A program made the translations under genes and the position numbers. The notes under the pieces are model-generated. The model worked only from the letters and a program-made list of their open reading frames with translations, ran no database searches and was not told where the DNA came from. Shown here in pieces: positions 26,442-35,074 of a DNA stretch of 64,000 nt. Origin of the DNA: Acaudatibacter sp043742825. Lineage in GTDB: Bacteria > Pseudomonadota > Alphaproteobacteria > Caulobacterales > Caulobacteraceae. How positions within the stretch are numbered: position 1 is the first letter of the stretch; each line of letters starts with the position of its first letter. The DNA lies in contig JAYTXQ010000227.1 of the NCBI GenBank assembly GCA_043742825.1, positions 1 to 64,000 on the forward strand, written 5' to 3'.

Positions 26442-27704
26442 CTAGGCGGTTTCAGCGACGGGCGGCACATAGGCACCAGGCAGGGCACCGGGTTTAGCCA
26501 GAGTCTTCAAGGGATGGGCCCAGAACCTCTCGTCGCCGTCGCATTCCGGAAGAAGGCCGCGCAGCTTCGGCATGACCTTCTCGGCAAACAGCCGTGTGGA
26601 ATACATGCACTTGTCGGCGGGCATATTGCCCACATGCATCAGACAAAAGATGTGCCCGACGTTCAGGCCCTTGATCAGGTCTTCCATGCGGTGGCGCACC
26701 GTCTCCGGTGATCCGGCAATGACGTGGCCGCCGTCTACCAGATCCTTCCAGGTCAGTTGCGTGTAGCCCCCGACGGGCGGTGCATATTGCGACAGGGCCC
26801 CTGTCTGGATGGTCTTAATCGTCCGATAGCCCGGCGCATCAGCGAATCCCGGAAAGACGTGCAGGCAACGGTTGTAGAAATACAGCACATGCTCCGAGTA
26901 CAGACGTTCAGCCTCTTCGTCGGATTCGGCGACGCAGATGGTCTGGGCGAAACCCGCGCGATAGGGCGAGGTATCCGGGGCATTCCGCTCTTCCACCCGG
27001 TCCCAATAGCCCTGCATCAGGGTCTTGGCCCGTAAGTAACCGGAAAAGCTGAGGTAGGAATAGGAATACGTATTGTCGATGCAGAAGTCATAGGTCTCCA
27101 CCGAGCCGCCACCGGGGATGTGGATGGGAGGATGCGGCTGTTGGATCGGGCGCGGCCAGATATTGACGTGGCGCAGCTTATTGTAGCGACCGTTGAAGGC
27201 AAAGGGTTCGCGTTTCGTCCACGCCTTGATGATCAGATCATGCGCCTCGGCATATTTTTCCCGTGTCAGGGCCGGTATCTGGCCGTAGCAATAGTTGGTG
27301 TCCATGGAGGTGCCAACGGGAAACCCTGCTACCAAGCGGCCCCCGGAAATGCAATCCAGCATGGCGAATTCCTCAGCCACCCGCACCGGCGGATTGTACA
27401 GGGCGATGGAATTTCCCAGCACAACCAGGGCGGCATTCTTGGTCCGTCTGGCGAGGCCGGCGGCGATGATGTTGGGCGAGGGCATAATACCATAGCCGTT
27501 CTGGTGATGCTCATTCACCCCGATGCCGTCGAACCCCAGGGTATCGGCATATTCGAGCATGTCCATATAGGTGTTGTAAACCTCATGGCTCTTCACCGGA
27601 TCAAACAGCTTTTGATCGATGTCCACCCAAACCGAGCGGTTCGTCTGACGGAAATCATCCGGCAGATACGGCCAGGGCATCAGATTGAACCAGGTAAACT
27701 TCAT
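26442..27704 (-). CDS. LLM-class (luciferase-like) flavin-dependent monooxygenase
   Basis: A 420-residue bacterial-luciferase-family protein, longer than the 330-residue F420-type members. N-terminal MKFTWFNLMPWPYLP and GFDGIGVNEHHQNGYG (with the conserved Glu-His-His) match the FMN-dependent group, as do GNSIALYNPPVRVAEE and the GSPETVRHRM near residue 345. Needs reduced FMN from a separate reductase, none adjacent. It is upstream of, and probably cotranscribed with, the serine-less alpha/beta hydrolase. Likely substrates are cyclic ketones, terpenes or alkanes; not resolvable here. Confidence 0.85.
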   Translation of the reverse strand: MKFTWFNLMPWPYLPDDFRQTNRSVWVDIDQKLFDPVKSHEVYNTYMDMLEYADTLGFDGIGVNEHHQNGYGIMPSPNIIAAGLARRTKNAALVVLGNSIALYNPPVRVAEEFAMLDCISGGRLVAGFPVGTSMDTNYCYGQIPALTREKYAEAHDLIIKAWTKREPFAFNGRYNKLRHVNIWPRPIQQPHPPIHIPGGGSVETYDFCIDNTYSYSYLSFSGYLRAKTLMQGYWDRVEERNAPDTSPYRAGFAQTICVAESDEEAERLYSEHVLYFYNRCLHVFPGFADAPGYRTIKTIQTGALSQYAPPVGGYTQLTWKDLVDGGHVIAGSPETVRHRMEDLIKGLNVGHIFCLMHVGNMPADKCMYSTRLFAEKVMPKLRGLLPECDGDERFWAHPLKTLAKPGALPGAYVPPVAETA

Positions 27705-27744
27705 GGCGCGTCATCTCCAGTCGCTGCTGATCACATAGGGGAAC

Positions 27745-27788
27745 CGACCGGTCGCAGCTTACACGTCAACCTAGGTCACGACCGGTCC
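27745..27788. promoter_or_regulatory. Possible operator: repeated cgaccggtc palindromes
   Basis: A perfect 10-base palindrome cgaccggtcg at 27745-27754 and a second cgaccggtc at 27779-27787, about 41-84 bases upstream of the LLM monooxygenase start. This resembles a TetR-type operator, but no regulator gene is adjacent. The rest of the 27705-28024 gap shows no gene. Confidence 0.3.
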
Positions 27789-28024
27789 AGCGCGCAACAG
27801 CACGCGGTGCATATTTCAAACATTTGTTCGATGGCGGCGACAGAGAGGTTTCAGGTGCGCATCAACAGCGATCAGAGAGGCCAGGCCAATCGTTCGGCAC
27901 GCACTGGTTGATTCCATTCTCAAGACTGAGGCGCACCATGGCATGTTGCAACTGAGACGGGATCATCCCAGACTACCTGCTCAAAGGGTGCTGCGGTCCC
28001 GCCGCCCTGGGGAATTTGCACCGC

Positions 28025-29536
28025 ATGCCGCAGCCTCCAGGCGATCACCAGGAAGATCTGCAACGGCTGCACAGCCTGGGCTATGCCCAGGAGCTTTCGC
28101 GCAGCATGGGCCTGTTTTCGAATTTTGCCATTTCGTTCTCGATCATCTGCATCCTGTCCGGTGGGGTCAATTCCCTGGCCCAGGCGATCAGTGGCGTTGG
28201 CGGCGCGGGAGTGGGAATCGGCTGGCTGGTCGGCGGCGCAGCGGCCATGCTTTTTGCCCTCGCCATGGCCCAGATCGCCTCAGCCTTTCCCACCGCCGGC
28301 GGGCTTTACCACTGGAGCTCGATGCTCGGGGGCAGGTTCTGGGGTTGGTTGACGGCCTGGTTTAACCTGCTGGGCCTGATCACGGTCCTGGCGGCGATCA
28401 ACGTCGGCACCTTTCTGTTTTTCGTCGGCGCGTTTGGTAAAATCCTGGGAATCACCGGGGGTTATGCCTCGCAGCTGATCTTTATGATCGTGGTGACCTG
28501 CGGCCAGGCTTTGATCAATCATCTGGGCATCCGCCTGACCTCGAAACTGACCGATCTTTCGGGCTATCTGATCCTGTTTGCCGCCGTGGTCCTGACGGTC
28601 AGCCTGCTCGCCTTTGCGCCAAGCCACGACATTAGCCGTCTTTGGACCTTCACCAATTTCAGCGGTGCGGCGGGCGGAGACGTCTGGCCCCGATCTGGGT
28701 CCATGGGCCTGGTTTTTCTCCTAGGACTGTTCCTGCCGATCTATACCCTTACCGGCTATGACGCCTCGGCCCATACTGCCGAAGAGACCGTGGCCGCCGC
28801 GCACCGCGTGCCCCGGGGCATTATCCACGCCGTATTCTGGGCCAGCCTGTTTGCCTGGATATTTTCCTGCGCCTTCGTCATGGCAATCCCCGACATGACA
28901 CGCGCTGCGGCGCAAGGCTGGAATGTCTTCTTCTTTGTCATGGACGCCGTGATCCCGGCCCCCCTCAAGCTGGCCCTTTATGCTGCGATCTTCGTCGCCC
29001 AGTTGCTCTGCGGTCTGGCGACCGTGACATCCGCCTCCCGCATGACCTACGCCTTTGCGCGAGACGATGGCCTGCCCTTCTCCGCCGCCCTTAAGTAGGT
29101 CAGCCCGCGCCGGCGCGCGCCCGCCGCCGCCATCTGGACTACAGCGGTGATCGCGGTGGCCTTCACCGCCTATGCCCGGGCCTATACGACAGTGGTGTCG
29201 GTCACCTCGATCGCCCTGTATGTCTCCTACGCTATGCCCATTGCCGCCGGCCTTTTTGCCTACGGCAGAACCTGGACTCAGATGGGCCCCTGGGACATGG
29301 GCCCCGCCTTCAGGATCGTTGCTGCCCTTTGTATACTGGTCGCCGGCGTGATTTTTTATATCGGCGTACAGCCGCCCAATGAGCTGGCTCTGAAGGTGCT
29401 GATGGTCATTGGCGGGGTGACCCTCGCCGCCTGGTTCGGCCTGGAGTCGCGCCGATTCAAAGGCCCCCCGACAGGGAGCCGGATCGGCGACCGCGCGGCC
29501 CAGATTGCGGCTGCAGAAGCCGAATTGAACATCTAA
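28025..29536 (+). pseudogene. APC-family amino acid/amine permease interrupted by one amber codon
   Basis: A 12-TM-type APC transporter whose frame is open for 357 codons, hits TAG at 29096-29098, and then continues in the same frame for 145 more codons to 29536. Sequence before the stop ends FARDDGLPFSAALK and after it reads VSPRRRAPAAAIW, an unbroken join in the family. N-terminal SLGYAQELSRSMGLFSNFAI and the TM1 motif are typical of GabP/amine-type permeases. The remaining frame encodes the last three to four TM helices. Start set at ATG 28025 (TTG at 28016 is an alternative). It precedes the glutamine-synthetase-like gene by 9 bases. Unless the codon is read through, the product is truncated. 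Confidence 0.8.
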
Positions 29537-29545
29537 GGTTGAAGC

Positions 29546-30925
29546 ATGACCTCCGCCATTCCCGACCGACCGAAAACCGCCCAGGCGCTGCTAGCCCATC
29601 TCGCTGCGTCGCCGCTCCCCTATGCCAAGGTTGCCGTCTTCGACATCGACGGGGTCATGCGCGGCAAATACATGGCCAAGGATAAGCTCTCGGCGGCTCT
29701 GGAAACCGGTTACGGCTTCTGTGACGTCGTCCTGGGGTGGGATAGCCAGGACCAGCTCTACGACAATACCCGCCTCACCGGCTGGCTCACCGCCTATCCC
29801 GATGCTCAGGTGCGTCTGGTGCCGGAAACCACCCGCATCCTGCCGCTTGAGGACGGCGTGCCTTTGGTGCTGGGCGAGTTTGCCGGCAAGATGCAGGCGA
29901 TTTGCCCCCGGTCGCTGTTGCGCCGGGTCCTGCAGCGCGCCGATGATCTGGGTTTTGCTGTCAAATCCGCAGCCGAATTTGAGTTTTTTGTCTTCGAGGA
30001 AACCCCCAACTCGGTGCGCGAAAAAGACTACCGCAACCTCAAAACCATCACCCCTGGTAATTTCGGCTATTCGTTGCTGCGCGCCGGCGTACACGCAGAC
30101 TTCTACCGCGATCTTTTAGACCTGTGCCTGGACATGGATATGGAGCTTGAGGCGCTGCATACCGAGACCGGCCCGGGCGTAATTGAGGCGGCGATCCGGT
30201 ATGACGAAGCCATGGCGTCCGCCGACAAGGCGGCCCTGTTCAAGACCATGACCAAGATCCTGGCGCAGCGCCGAGGCTGGATGGCCACCTTCATGGCTAA
30301 GTGGTCAAACGCCTGGCCGGGGCAATCGGGGCACCTGCATGTGTCCCTGGTGGACAAGGTTACCGGCGCGCCGGTGTTCTTCGCCGCCGACAAGCCGATG
30401 GGCATGTCCGACACGATGCGCTGGTTCGTTGGCGGGCAGCAGGCCCTGATGCCCTCGCTGCTCAGCATGATCGCCTGTACGGTAAACAGCTACACACGCC
30501 TGATCCCAGGATATTGGGCCCCCACTAGCGCCAGTTGGGGTTATGAAAACCGCACCTGTGCCTTACGCGTTATAGGCGGCGCAGCCAGCGCGCAGCGAGT
30601 GGAATACAGGATCGCTGCCGCCGACATCAATCCCTATGTCGCCTTCGCTGCGGCCATTGGCTCGGGCCTCTGGGGTATAGAAAACCACATTGAACCGACC
30701 GCACCCACCGAGGGTAACGCCTATGCCAAGTCATTCGCCGCCAAAATGTCATTGCCTCAGACTCTGTGGGATGCTGCCCAGCGGCTGAAAACATCCAAAC
30801 CGGCACGGGCCCTCTTCGGCGATGCCTTTGTCGACCATTATGCCGCGACACGAGAATGGGAAGAACGCGAGGCACGCAAAGCCGTTACCGACTGGCAGCT
30901 ACGCCGCTATTTCGAAATCATCTGA
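29546..30925 (+). CDS. Glutamine synthetase family protein (probable gamma-glutamyl-amine ligase)
   Basis: A 459-residue glutamine-synthetase-fold enzyme. The metal/ATP motifs are present: AEFEFF (about 151-156), TETGPGVIEAAI (about 205-216), SGHLHVSL (near 259), NRTCALRVIG and RVEYRIAAADINPYVA. The short N-terminus starting with a FDIDGVMRGKYM strand is like GlnA-type III/PuuA-type ligases rather than housekeeping GlnA. With an amine-type permease before it and an alcohol dehydrogenase after it, ATP-dependent gamma-glutamylation of an amine or amino alcohol is the best inference. True glutamine synthesis is less likely. Confidence 0.83.
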   Translation: MTSAIPDRPKTAQALLAHLAASPLPYAKVAVFDIDGVMRGKYMAKDKLSAALETGYGFCDVVLGWDSQDQLYDNTRLTGWLTAYPDAQVRLVPETTRILPLEDGVPLVLGEFAGKMQAICPRSLLRRVLQRADDLGFAVKSAAEFEFFVFEETPNSVREKDYRNLKTITPGNFGYSLLRAGVHADFYRDLLDLCLDMDMELEALHTETGPGVIEAAIRYDEAMASADKAALFKTMTKILAQRRGWMATFMAKWSNAWPGQSGHLHVSLVDKVTGAPVFFAADKPMGMSDTMRWFVGGQQALMPSLLSMIACTVNSYTRLIPGYWAPTSASWGYENRTCALRVIGGAASAQRVEYRIAAADINPYVAFAAAIGSGLWGIENHIEPTAPTEGNAYAKSFAAKMSLPQTLWDAAQRLKTSKPARALFGDAFVDHYAATREWEEREARKAVTDWQLRRYFEII

Positions 30926-30951
30926 CTTCACCCCTGTTTTTAGGAAATCTG

Positions 30952-32139
30952 TTGACCGCCTCCCTTATCGGCAATTGGAATTACCCGACCCGCATCCTCA
31001 GCGGACCAGGCCGCATCGCCGATCTTGGCGGGGCTTGCGCAGCCACCGGTATAACGCAACCTCTGGTGGTCACTGATAGAGGGCTGGCGGGCGGCACGGT
31101 TATGGCGGCTGTGGGATTGGCCCTGCAAAGCGTCGGCCTCTCGTTCGCCGTCTATGCCGAAGTCAAGGGCAATCCTGTGGGGGCTAACGTCGATGACGGC
31201 GTGGCGGTCTATCGCGCCGGCGGCCACGATGGCGTGATCGCTGTGGGCGGTGGCTCCGCCCTTGATGTCGGCAAGGCCATAGCCTTTATGTCCGGCCAAT
31301 CCCGGCCTCTCTGGGACTTTGAAGATGTGGGTGACTGGTGGACGAGGGCCGACCCCGCCGGCATAGCCCCGATCATCGCGGTACCCACCACTGCCGGTAC
31401 CGGGTCGGAAGTCGGTCGCGCCAGCGTGGTGGTCAAACAAGATACCCACGAAAAGAAGATCATTTTTCACCCGAAGATGCTCCCGGCGATCGTTATCGCC
31501 GACCCCGAACTGACCACGGGCCTGCCGCAGCACCTCACCGCCGCCACCGGCCTGGACGCTTTTGTCCACTGTTTCGAAGCCTTCTGTGCACCCGGTTTTC
31601 ACCCCATGGCCGACGGCATCGCTCTCGAAGGCATGGCGCTAGTGAAAACCCATCTACCGCGCGCCTTCGCCGACGGCCAGGATCTGGAGGCCCGCTCGCG
31701 GATGCTTGCCGCCGCCAGTATGGGGGCAACGGCTTTCCAGAAGGGCCTGGGCGCAGTCCACTCGATTTCCCATCCGGTCGGGGCTTTTTATGACACCCAC
31801 CATGGCCTGACCAATGCAGTGGTTCTGCCTTATGTCATGGTCTTCAACCGTCCGATGATCGAAATGCAGATGACAAAGCTCGCCCGTTACCTGGATCTTC
31901 CGGGCCAGGGGTTCGACGCGGTCCTGGCCTGGGTGCTGCAGTTTCGCCAGGCCCTGAGCATTCCTGAAACCCTGGCGGCGCTGAACGTTCCGTTGCACCA
32001 GGCGGACCTGATCGGCGAACACGCCCAGCGCGATCCCTCAACCAGCGGCAACCCCCGCCCCACCGACGCCGCTGCCATGACGCGGATATTTCGGGCTGCT
32101 GTGGCGGGGGATCTCAGTTCTAAAGGCGTCGGAGCCTGA
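30952..32139 (+). CDS. Iron-containing alcohol dehydrogenase
   Basis: A 395-residue group III (Fe-type) alcohol dehydrogenase. NAD-binding GGGSALDVGK is followed by PTTAGTGSE; metal ligands are in LDAFVHCFEAF and in SISHPVGAFYDTHHGLTNAV (His residues). The frame runs open back to 30766 inside the previous gene; I choose the TTG at 30952, which has tagga 7 bases upstream and directly begins the conserved NYPTRILSGPG. The final 45 bases belong to a segment duplicated at 34535. The product probably oxidises or reduces an intermediate of the amine pathway implied by the upstream genes. Confidence 0.86.
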   Translation: MTASLIGNWNYPTRILSGPGRIADLGGACAATGITQPLVVTDRGLAGGTVMAAVGLALQSVGLSFAVYAEVKGNPVGANVDDGVAVYRAGGHDGVIAVGGGSALDVGKAIAFMSGQSRPLWDFEDVGDWWTRADPAGIAPIIAVPTTAGTGSEVGRASVVVKQDTHEKKIIFHPKMLPAIVIADPELTTGLPQHLTAATGLDAFVHCFEAFCAPGFHPMADGIALEGMALVKTHLPRAFADGQDLEARSRMLAAASMGATAFQKGLGAVHSISHPVGAFYDTHHGLTNAVVLPYVMVFNRPMIEMQMTKLARYLDLPGQGFDAVLAWVLQFRQALSIPETLAALNVPLHQADLIGEHAQRDPSTSGNPRPTDAAAMTRIFRAAVAGDLSSKGVGA

Positions 32140-32275
32140 GAAATTTGCCGACCAGTGACGCAAAGCTCTCCAGTCGAAAAGTGGGGCACACACTCTTAAA
32201 CCCATCGATCATCGTTAGAACGCGGAATCATCGTCGCCACTGTCGGCGTTAGGCGCCGGCTTCGGCGGTCGTCCG
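32094..32275 (+). repeat. Direct repeat copy A (ADH 3' end to transposase 3' end)
   Basis: About 180 bases starting in the last codons of the iron alcohol dehydrogenase and running through the 3' tail of a transposase remnant. The same order recurs at 34535-34757 with scattered substitutions and an extra 30-40 bases. Shared landmarks are ggctgctgtggcgggg, ggcgtcggagcct, acacactcttaaacc and cgtcgccactgtcggcgt. Confidence 0.75.
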
Positions 32276-32773
32276 GGTGGCGGTTCGGCCAGATCGCGAC
32301 CCATGGGCACCGATAAGGCCTTGACCCAGTCGGCCGCCCTCAAGGGCCGGCCAGTGGATGAGGCTCGGCGGAGTTTGCGCAGGGCCTTTGCCTCTATATC
32401 CACCCCAAGGAACGCGATTAACGCAGGTGCCTGTTCCCCGCAGCCTGAGCTATGGCCTCTAGCCGCCCTAGAGCTTGATGATGTTTCATAGAAACATCTG
32501 AATCAAGCTCTACACTTTGGGTTTAGAGCAGGATTCTGCTTTTTAATGATTCTATCAAAAACCATCCTGCTCTAGCGCGGCAAACAGATGCACGTGGTTT
32601 GGCATCAGGCAGCAGGACTAGACTTCCACCTGCGCATCGTTGAACGCCTTGGCGGCGATGCCCAGATAAGCGCGATAGTCGGTCTCACAGAAAAATGTGC
32701 GCTGACGACGGTTACCGCGCTACGTGACATGGTGTAGCGCACCGGCGATAACGATCCTGGCCTGCCTGGGCAC
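32215..32773 (-). pseudogene. REP-associated tyrosine transposase (RAYT) remnant, split and truncated
   Basis: The coding-direction 5' part (GTG at 32773 down to about 32576) reads PRQARIVIAGALHHVT, stop, RGNRRQRTFFCETDYRAYL and, after another stop, CLMPNHVHLFA, which includes the catalytic HxH (HVH). Two TAG codons stand where relatives have Gln (VTQRGN) and Trp (WSYC). The 3' part (about 32440 to 32215) reads LRKLRRASSTGRPLRAADW to GRPPKPAPNADSGDD, the RAYT C-terminus. The middle, with the catalytic Tyr region, is replaced by hairpins at 32469-32574. It is non-functional. Family calls are from memory of conserved motifs. Confidence 0.75.
32469..32574. repeat. Two adjacent large hairpins inside the transposase remnant
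   Basis: Hairpin one (32469-32512) has arms tagagcttgat / atcaagctcta with an inner tgttt / aaaca stem. Hairpin two (32524-32574) has arms tagagcaggat / atcctgctcta. They share the outer tagagc / gctcta and look like mobile palindromic repeats; together they occupy the gap between the two transposase halves. Confidence 0.75.
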
Positions 32774-32820
32774 GGGGCGTTCCTGCGGAACAAGACGTTA
32801 AATTGTTCACGCATTGTTCT

Positions 32821-33163
32821 CTATGGTAATAGCTGTTTACTGCTGATCGCGTGACGATCGCTAGGGATCGACGGAAAGAGTGTGTGTCCCGGTTTCTGCC
32901 TGAGCAGCATTGCGGACGCCTCGGCAGTCGCTCGCGGCGGGGCCTCGATCGCTTCTACCGCACGACTTTTCGCGTCGACCCGAACGGCCCGGCGGCATTG
33001 GCACACCTCCGCCTTCAGCATGTCGCTCTCCATCTGTCGGTCGGCAGACACTTAGGCATGGACGGCAGACCTTGAGCGGGGTGACGGCTGCCCATACCCC
33101 ATGATGCCGGCAAAACAGCGTCAGGAAACCAACTCGGTCACCACCCAGGACCAAGCAGGCTTG
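32821..33163. other. Intergenic stretch without a supportable gene
   Basis: Short frames exist on both strands (for example a 76-codon frame on the minus strand at 32821-33051), but none has a convincing start, ribosome site or recognisable family. The area is probably decayed sequence next to the transposase remnant. Confidence 0.4.
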
Positions 33164-34003
33164 TCAGCCTAAAGTGGCCTTCCTCTGACGCGAGGATCGC
33201 AGCGCGACGCCTAGGCCACCGAATCCCAGTAGCATCAAAGCCCAGGCCGAGGGTTCGGGAGCTGTTGCCTCGCCCAGGAAGGCTAAGCCGTCGATTGTGT
33301 CAGTGATCCCACCGAAGGGCCGGAAACCTCCGTTCAGCGCTGTGCCTGTAAGTGAATAGGGAACGATGGAACCACCCTCCATTCCGACCCACAGAATGTG
33401 GTCGGCGGCGTCATAGGCCAAGCCGCCGGCGTTGTTGGGCGTACTAAATTGCGCCGTGAAGACGTTTGTCACGGGATCCCATATACCCACCTGTCTGGCA
33501 CCCCAGTGGGTTATCCAGATTTTACCGCCGACGTAGGACATGCCGACCACGTCGGGTTGAGACTGATTGCTGAGAATGGCACCTGTGGTGATGTCGATCC
33601 GTTGAATGCCGTTACCAAATTGACCGTGATACAGCGACGTTCCGGTCCAGATCATGTCTTCGTTACAGCAACCCGTCTGGATGCCGGGAACGGAAATCGA
33701 GCCCAAAAGGGAGCCTGTGTAGCTGACTTTGTTGATTTTCCCGCTGAATGGATCGCCCGCGTACAGAAAATTTTGCCCGCTTACGTCAGTCAAGCCATTG
33801 ATATGAAAAGTGGTGTTATAATTAGTCTGGCTGACAAAGGCCGCGCCGCTCACCGAGACCACGCCTAAGATATCCGGCAGTGTGTTGTTGAAACTTCTGA
33901 CGTCGGCACCGACAAACAGCTTGCCGGCGGTCGCGCCGGCCGAAAAAGCCGGAATCGTCATCGCAATCGCAAGCGCCGCGATATATTTCTTATGAACCTT
34001 CAT
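33164..34003 (-). CDS. Secreted PEPxxWA-CTERM sorting-domain protein, propeller-like
   Basis: A 279-residue exported protein. Signal peptide at about 1-26 (KKYIAALAIAMTIPAFSAG), then repeating short units such as GKLFVGADVRSF, FLYAGDPFSGKINKV, IQRIDITTGAIL, KIWITHWGARQVGIWDP and LAYDAADHILWVGMEGG, which look like blades of a beta-propeller. The C-terminus has APEPSAWALML, a hydrophobic helix (GFGGLGVAL) and the basic tail RSSRQRK, the exosortase substrate signal. CCNED near residue 113 contains the only adjacent cysteines. Ligand unknown. Confidence 0.85.
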   Translation of the reverse strand: MKVHKKYIAALAIAMTIPAFSAGATAGKLFVGADVRSFNNTLPDILGVVSVSGAAFVSQTNYNTTFHINGLTDVSGQNFLYAGDPFSGKINKVSYTGSLLGSISVPGIQTGCCNEDMIWTGTSLYHGQFGNGIQRIDITTGAILSNQSQPDVVGMSYVGGKIWITHWGARQVGIWDPVTNVFTAQFSTPNNAGGLAYDAADHILWVGMEGGSIVPYSLTGTALNGGFRPFGGITDTIDGLAFLGEATAPEPSAWALMLLGFGGLGVALRSSRQRKATLG

Positions 34004-34534
34004 CCCTATTTCCCTTCGGCTTGGCGCGAGGCACCGAGAACCGCACTTGATCGCGGGAGCGGAATCCCGCTGGTGGGTATAATACGCTGGACTCTCCGTG
34101 ACCTATCGCACGGAAGCAAAAATTTTAACACAAAAATGACCCTATCTCAGCAATCAATTCTGTCAAGATAAAAGGGCCGCTTGTCCATAGTAATCAGATG
34201 CGTTGGCGCAATCTTCAACCTTTAGGCGGGTCACACACCCTTATGGACTGCACCCCTGGACTGAGACAGGGAAAACAGGGACAGTTCTAACGAAGGAGAA
34301 CCGATACCCCACGAAGAACGACGAAGTTACAGCTGAGAGGACAAGCTGAAGGCAGTTGAAGGTTTCGTCACGGAATGAAAGAGTGATAACTTATTAGAAC
34401 AATATAAAATCCAGTATTTGGTCACAGTAGCCGGGTGAGCGTTGCTATGGTCACTGTCGATTCAACGGGCGACGTGCCGCCGGACAGGCAAACAAAAGGG
34501 CAAACAAAAGGGTCAGAGTCACTTCTATCCCCCA
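34004..34534. other. A/T-richer intergenic region
   Basis: More than 500 bases upstream of the PEP-CTERM gene without a supportable gene. It should hold that gene's promoter. Base use is less GC-rich than the flanks (for example 34380-34420). It ends with a perfect 12-base tandem repeat, gcaaacaaaagg twice, at 34488-34511. Confidence 0.4.
34488..34511 (+). repeat. 12-base tandem duplication
   Basis: gcaaacaaaagg occurs twice without spacing, followed by gtcagagtcac, and sits immediately before the duplicated segment at 34535. Confidence 0.6.
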
Positions 34535-34757
34535 GGCTGCTGTGGCGGGGCATCTCAGTCCTCAAGGCGTCGGAGCCTAAGAATTTTGCCGACCGGTGAC
34601 GCAAAGCGCTCCTCCTCCTCCTGGCTCGCGAAACAAATCAAGATTTGTGCATTTTCGAAAAGCGGGACACACACTCTTAAACCTATAGATCATCATGAGA
34701 ACGCGAGAATATCGTCGCCACTGTCGGCGTCAGGTACCGGTTTCGGCGGTCGCCCGC
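34535..34757 (+). repeat. Direct repeat copy B of the ADH-tail/transposase-tail segment
   Basis: Matches 32094-32275 in order, with substitutions and an insertion of about 40 bases around 34605-34655 (ctcctcctcctggctcg... with a small caaatc/gatttg hairpin). It carries an image of the alcohol dehydrogenase 3' end, although no dehydrogenase precedes it, and on the minus strand the transposase tail GRPPKPVPDADSGDD, so it is a displaced duplicate. Confidence 0.75.
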
Positions 34758-34849
34758 GAAAAGAAAGGGGGCAGAGTCAATGAAACGCAAGTCTGCGTGA
34801 TAATCGGATTCCGCGACACCTTTATTCTCTCCGACCCCATTCCTGCACT

Positions 34850-34966
34850 CGAACGTCAGAGTTCATGAACCACAAACGGGACCTGACCCTGGATCAGATC
34901 CGTCGGATGCAACCCGCCTGGCGCATTCCCATCGACGCCCTGGTTGGACTCGAAAACCAAGTCTGA
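34850..34966 (+). pseudogene. HigA-type antitoxin remnant (C-terminal part)
   Basis: The frame reads RTSEFMNHKRDLTLDQIRRM, then QPAWRIPIDALVGLENQV and a TGA. This matches the recognition helix and C-terminus of HigA antitoxins (R-x-SE-x-x-N-x-KR-x-LTL-x-x-IRR-x-x-x-W-x-IP-x-x-x-L). The helix-turn-helix N-terminus is not found in any frame upstream, and no HigB toxin is present. A 33-residue peptide from the ATG at 34865 could be made, but it would lack the DNA-binding domain. Confidence 0.5.
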
Positions 34967-35074
34967 CTTAAAAAAGACTATGGGTTACGATGGATACGAG
35001 CGGTTTAGCGTCGGCGCGCATGGGAAGGGAGCTATGGAAGACTCGCTGAAGCCGGTTGGCCGTTCCAGTGGTTG

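Noticed and set aside
32144..34757. CRISPR-like or tandem repeat array
   Set aside because: Only two diverged copies spaced 2.4 kb apart and a 12-base doublet; no regular spacers and no cas genes.
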